Source: DHVE2 group archaeon (GTDB taxonomy: Archaea > Thermoplasmatota > Thermoplasmata > Thermoplasmatales > Aciduliprofundaceae). Taken from it: 16,643 bases of DNA. Both the position numbers and the translations under genes were made by a program. Shown here in pieces: positions 14,597 through 16,643 of the stretch (its first letter is position 1; each line of letters begins with the position of its first letter). Location: contig JALWEL010000037.1 of the NCBI GenBank assembly GCA_027014065.1, positions 1 to 16,643 of the forward strand, read 5' to 3'. Below the pieces are notes generated by a model. It searched no databases. It had not been told where the DNA came from and was given only the letters and a program-made list of their open reading frames with translations.

Positions 14597-16446
14597 AGCA
14601 ACCACCATCCCACCATGATGAGGAAGAATAGAAGGATGTAAATCGAATAATCACCAACTATACCGGTGTATATTTTCCTCGCTCCACTTCCAAAAACCTC
14701 TCCCGCAGCTAAGATTATTTCCCACATTCTTTCTGCGCCTTTCTTGAAGTACGGGTAAAATACCTCGTCAAATGGCTCATAGTATTTGCTGGATGCGTGC
14801 ATAGCTATATTGTAATTGTACAGCTCCGGTGGCTCTCCGGCTAAGTAATTGTCCAGATGCTCCACTCTTTCCTGAGGTTTGGATTTGTAGAGTATGAACG
14901 CGAACAACAATGTGCCTATGAACCCGAATATCACAGCGAGGGTATTGTATTTAGCCAGAGAGGTGTTAATCATGAATGGTGTGTGTGGAATCGCTGTCAT
15001 TCCGTATCCCTGAAGAATCGGCGCAGTTAGATCCACGAACCACCCGGGGAATATGAGAAAGATGATTAGCGGAAGAACCAGAATCCACATTGGAACGAGC
15101 TGAGACAGAGGCGCTTCTTTCACATCGTATCTTGGCTCTCCTAAGAATACTCCGTATAGAATCTTGTAGGCGTACAGGAATGCGCCCACGCCGGCGATGA
15201 GCATTATGGGTGTGACAAACAGGAATTTCTTCTCGATGGCCGCCTCGTACAAAAGCCACTTGGCCGCGAACCCGCTGGTTATTGGAATAGCCGCCAAGGC
15301 GAATATTGAAAACAGCGTGGCTAAGAAGGTGAATGGCATCTTGTACCCGAGACCTCCAAGCTCGCTTATCTTGTACTTGCCAGTGCGATAATACACTGCT
15401 CCGGCGGCGAGGAAAAGAACCGCCTTGAAGAATGTGTGGTTCAGCGCCTGAAACAGTGCACCTGTGATCGCTAGAGGTGTTCCTATGCCCAAACCTATTG
15501 TTATGTATCCGAGCTGACCTATGGATGAATAAGCCAGCAGTTTTCGGAGGTCGTCCTGCATAACCGCTAAAACGGTTCCTGCGAATGCGGTGAAAGCTCC
15601 TACCACTGCGAGGGTGTAGCCAAATAGGGGCACCCCTCTGAAAGTACCCCATGATGAGAGCAGGGAGAAGCCTACCACTCCGTACATGAACAGCATTATT
15701 CCAAAATATCCTAATTTGCTAAGACCTCCAGATAGGAACGCCACGAATGGCTCTTCGGATTTGGAGTACACATGGGGTGCCCACACGTGCATTGGCATTA
15801 GGGCACCTTTTACAGCAAAGCCCGAGACTATTAGAGAAATGGCCGCAAGCACTAAGTTGCTGGCATCTAAGTGCATTTCCGCGAACACGTAAGTGCCCGT
15901 TTTAAAGTACAATAGCATGAAGCCAAACAAGATTAGCATGGCGGAAAGGGCGCCAAATGAGAGATAGCTCACTATCGCTTTTCTGTCTCCTCCTCTTATC
16001 ACCAGCGCTAGAATGCTCCATGACATTATCTCCCAGAATATGTAGAATGTAAGCATGTCCTGTGCAAGCAGGATTCCAAAAGAGCCCAGCATAGTGAGGA
16101 GCATAGCAGCGTAAAAGCCTCCGGCGTTGCTTCTGAAGAATGAAATGGAGAATAGGATAACCATTGGGAACAGAGAGGAAAGCAACAGGAGGAAGAACCA
16201 GCCCAGAGGGGTTATTTGTAAAATCAAAGTTCCGGGGCCTAAGTTGTACTGCCACGAGGTCTCAAAATTCAAGAAATGCAGGTACGAAGGGAGGGAGATG
16301 TTCATCACACTGCTCCAGGAGAGGAGAGCAAAGAATGGAATGAGGGAAACGAAGAACGCTATAACACCCGCTGCTTTAGGATATCTGTTTAATAATCCAA
16401 CTATTATAATCCCCAAGAGGAAGATAGCAATGGTTAGAGTTATCAT
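14590..16446 (-). CDS. MBX/MBS complex antiporter-like subunit (MbxH'-like; NuoL/NuoM/MrpD family)
   Basis: A 618-residue protein with about 14 membrane spans and a C-terminal extension, of the cation/proton antiporter-like family that makes up the ion-translocating arm. Seen: Glu139 in TM5 (FYIFWEIMSW); Lys213 in TM7 (FAVKGALMPMHVWAPHVYS), with His220; Lys244 in TM8 (SGGLSKLGYFG); His337 and Lys341 (NHTFFKAVLF); and Lys396 in TM12 (GFAAKWLLYEA). These form the charged chain used for ion movement. After TM14 a soluble stretch at about 525-577 with HLDNYLAGEPPE and YYEPFDEVFYP is followed by one last membrane helix (598-618). The start has GGGAGGTGGT upstream and shares one base with the previous stop (TAATG). 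By order it corresponds to the second antiporter-like subunit of the Pyrococcus mbx operon (H'). Whether Na+ or H+ is moved cannot be read directly. Confidence 0.9.
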   Translation of the reverse strand: MITLTIAIFLLGIIIVGLLNRYPKAAGVIAFFVSLIPFFALLSWSSVMNISLPSYLHFLNFETSWQYNLGPGTLILQITPLGWFFLLLLSSLFPMVILFSISFFRSNAGGFYAAMLLTMLGSFGILLAQDMLTFYIFWEIMSWSILALVIRGGDRKAIVSYLSFGALSAMLILFGFMLLYFKTGTYVFAEMHLDASNLVLAAISLIVSGFAVKGALMPMHVWAPHVYSKSEEPFVAFLSGGLSKLGYFGIMLFMYGVVGFSLLSSWGTFRGVPLFGYTLAVVGAFTAFAGTVLAVMQDDLRKLLAYSSIGQLGYITIGLGIGTPLAITGALFQALNHTFFKAVLFLAAGAVYYRTGKYKISELGGLGYKMPFTFLATLFSIFALAAIPITSGFAAKWLLYEAAIEKKFLFVTPIMLIAGVGAFLYAYKILYGVFLGEPRYDVKEAPLSQLVPMWILVLPLIIFLIFPGWFVDLTAPILQGYGMTAIPHTPFMINTSLAKYNTLAVIFGFIGTLLFAFILYKSKPQERVEHLDNYLAGEPPELYNYNIAMHASSKYYEPFDEVFYPYFKKGAERMWEIILAAGEVFGSGARKIYTGIVGDYSIYILLFFLIMVGWWLLW

Positions 16447-16643
16447 TATGGACCACCTCCCAAAAACGATGAGGCTGCGTTAACCGCCGGCGTATATATG
16501 TACTGAGGGAATATACCTACGAGCACTAAGAGAATGGCAAGTATTACAATTGCTGTCATTTCGCTCTTGCTTATTCCCTCGCTCTTTTCTGTGCCAGTAC
16601 CTTTGAACAAGAATCTGGCGTAATAAACTGCTTCCACAATCGC
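16446..16643 (-). CDS. C-terminal end of an antiporter-like subunit (MbxH/NuoN-like), partial at window edge
   Basis: The frame is open from the window edge to a TAA at 16448-16446, giving the last 65 residues or so. An internal GTG (16637) is only a valine codon here, since the frame continues upstream. Seen: AVYYARFLF, as in the C-terminal part of NuoM/NuoN/MrpD-type proteins; a charged loop (KGTGTEKSEGISKSEM); one membrane helix (AIVILAILLVLVGIFPQYIY); and a short tail ending LGGGP. This is the pattern around the last helix of the antiporter-like subunits, and the position just before MbxH' fits MbxH. Identification rests mostly on context. The stop shares one base with the ATG of the next gene. 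Confidence 0.75.
   Translation of the reverse strand, partial: AIVEAVYYARFLFKGTGTEKSEGISKSEMTAIVILAILLVLVGIFPQYIYTPAVNAASSFLGGGP

Noticed and set aside
14966..15652. 228-codon minus-strand open frame inside the MbxH'-like gene
   Set aside because: It is out of frame with the well-conserved antiporter-like protein, is rich in Arg, Ser and His, and shows no membrane helices or motifs.
10923..16643. Calling the operon an NADH:quinone oxidoreductase (complex I)
   Set aside because: No NADH-binding subunits (NuoE/F/G) are seen, the NuoB-like subunit has C-x2-C spacing, and the NuoD-like subunit keeps remnants of hydrogenase Cys ligands. MBX/MBS fits better.
10923..16643. Calling the operon an energy-converting [NiFe] hydrogenase (Mbh/Ech)
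   Set aside because: Two of the four Ni/Fe cysteine ligands in the large subunit are replaced by Glu70 and Asp375, so a NiFe centre is not expected.

Overview
The window is chromosomal DNA from an archaeon. The support is: TATA-box promoters about 25 nt upstream of starts, GGTGAT-type Shine-Dalgarno sites, an RtcB RNA ligase carrying an intein, an archaeal-length IleRS, and a membrane-bound complex of the MBX/MBS type (a hydrogenase-like, complex I-like module with no NADH-binding subunits). MBX is best known from sulfur-reducing Thermococcales. The 398-residue PurA is longer than I recall for Thermococcales, so I lean to a sulfur-reducing, peptide-fermenting euryarchaeon of the Thermoplasmatota/DHVE2 (Aciduliprofundum-like) kind. 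That placement is inference. The window is almost fully coding. No intergenic gap exceeds about 126 bp, and I see no rRNA, tRNA, CRISPR array or insertion sequence.

Left part (1-5990): the 5' part of a glycogen synthase gene (glgA, minus strand, runs off the window) diverges from rtcB (plus). The rtcB ORF is interrupted by a 480-residue LAGLIDADG intein placed just before the catalytic metal-binding cysteine. rtcB meets, tail to tail and with a 4-nt overlap, a gene for a pyruvate carboxylase/oxaloacetate decarboxylase-type carboxyltransferase subunit (pycB/oadA) that lacks a biotin-attachment domain. That gene diverges from a small winged-helix DNA-binding protein gene.

Middle part (5992-10893, all minus strand): purA (adenylosuccinate synthetase), ileS (isoleucyl-tRNA synthetase) and an unrecognised multi-pass membrane protein. 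ileS and the membrane protein gene each have a good TATA box about 25 nt before ATG and no Shine-Dalgarno site, so both probably give leaderless mRNAs.

Right part (10923-16643, all minus strand): a tightly packed operon. In transcription order it holds the C-terminal end of an antiporter-like subunit (MbxH-like, enters from the window edge), a second antiporter-like subunit (MbxH'-like), MbxM (NuoH-like), MbxJ (NuoB-like), MbxK (NuoC-like), MbxL (NuoD-like) and MbxN (NuoI-like ferredoxin). Most junctions overlap (TAATG, 7 nt, ATGA x3) and the last has a 5-bp gap, which implies translational coupling. The order matches my memory of the Pyrococcus mbx operon. MbxL has lost one cysteine of each Ni-binding pair, so the complex should not be a hydrogenase. 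The likely role is to take electrons from reduced ferredoxin, pass them through MbxN and MbxJ clusters to a sulfur-type acceptor, and couple this to ion pumping by the antiporter-like subunits.
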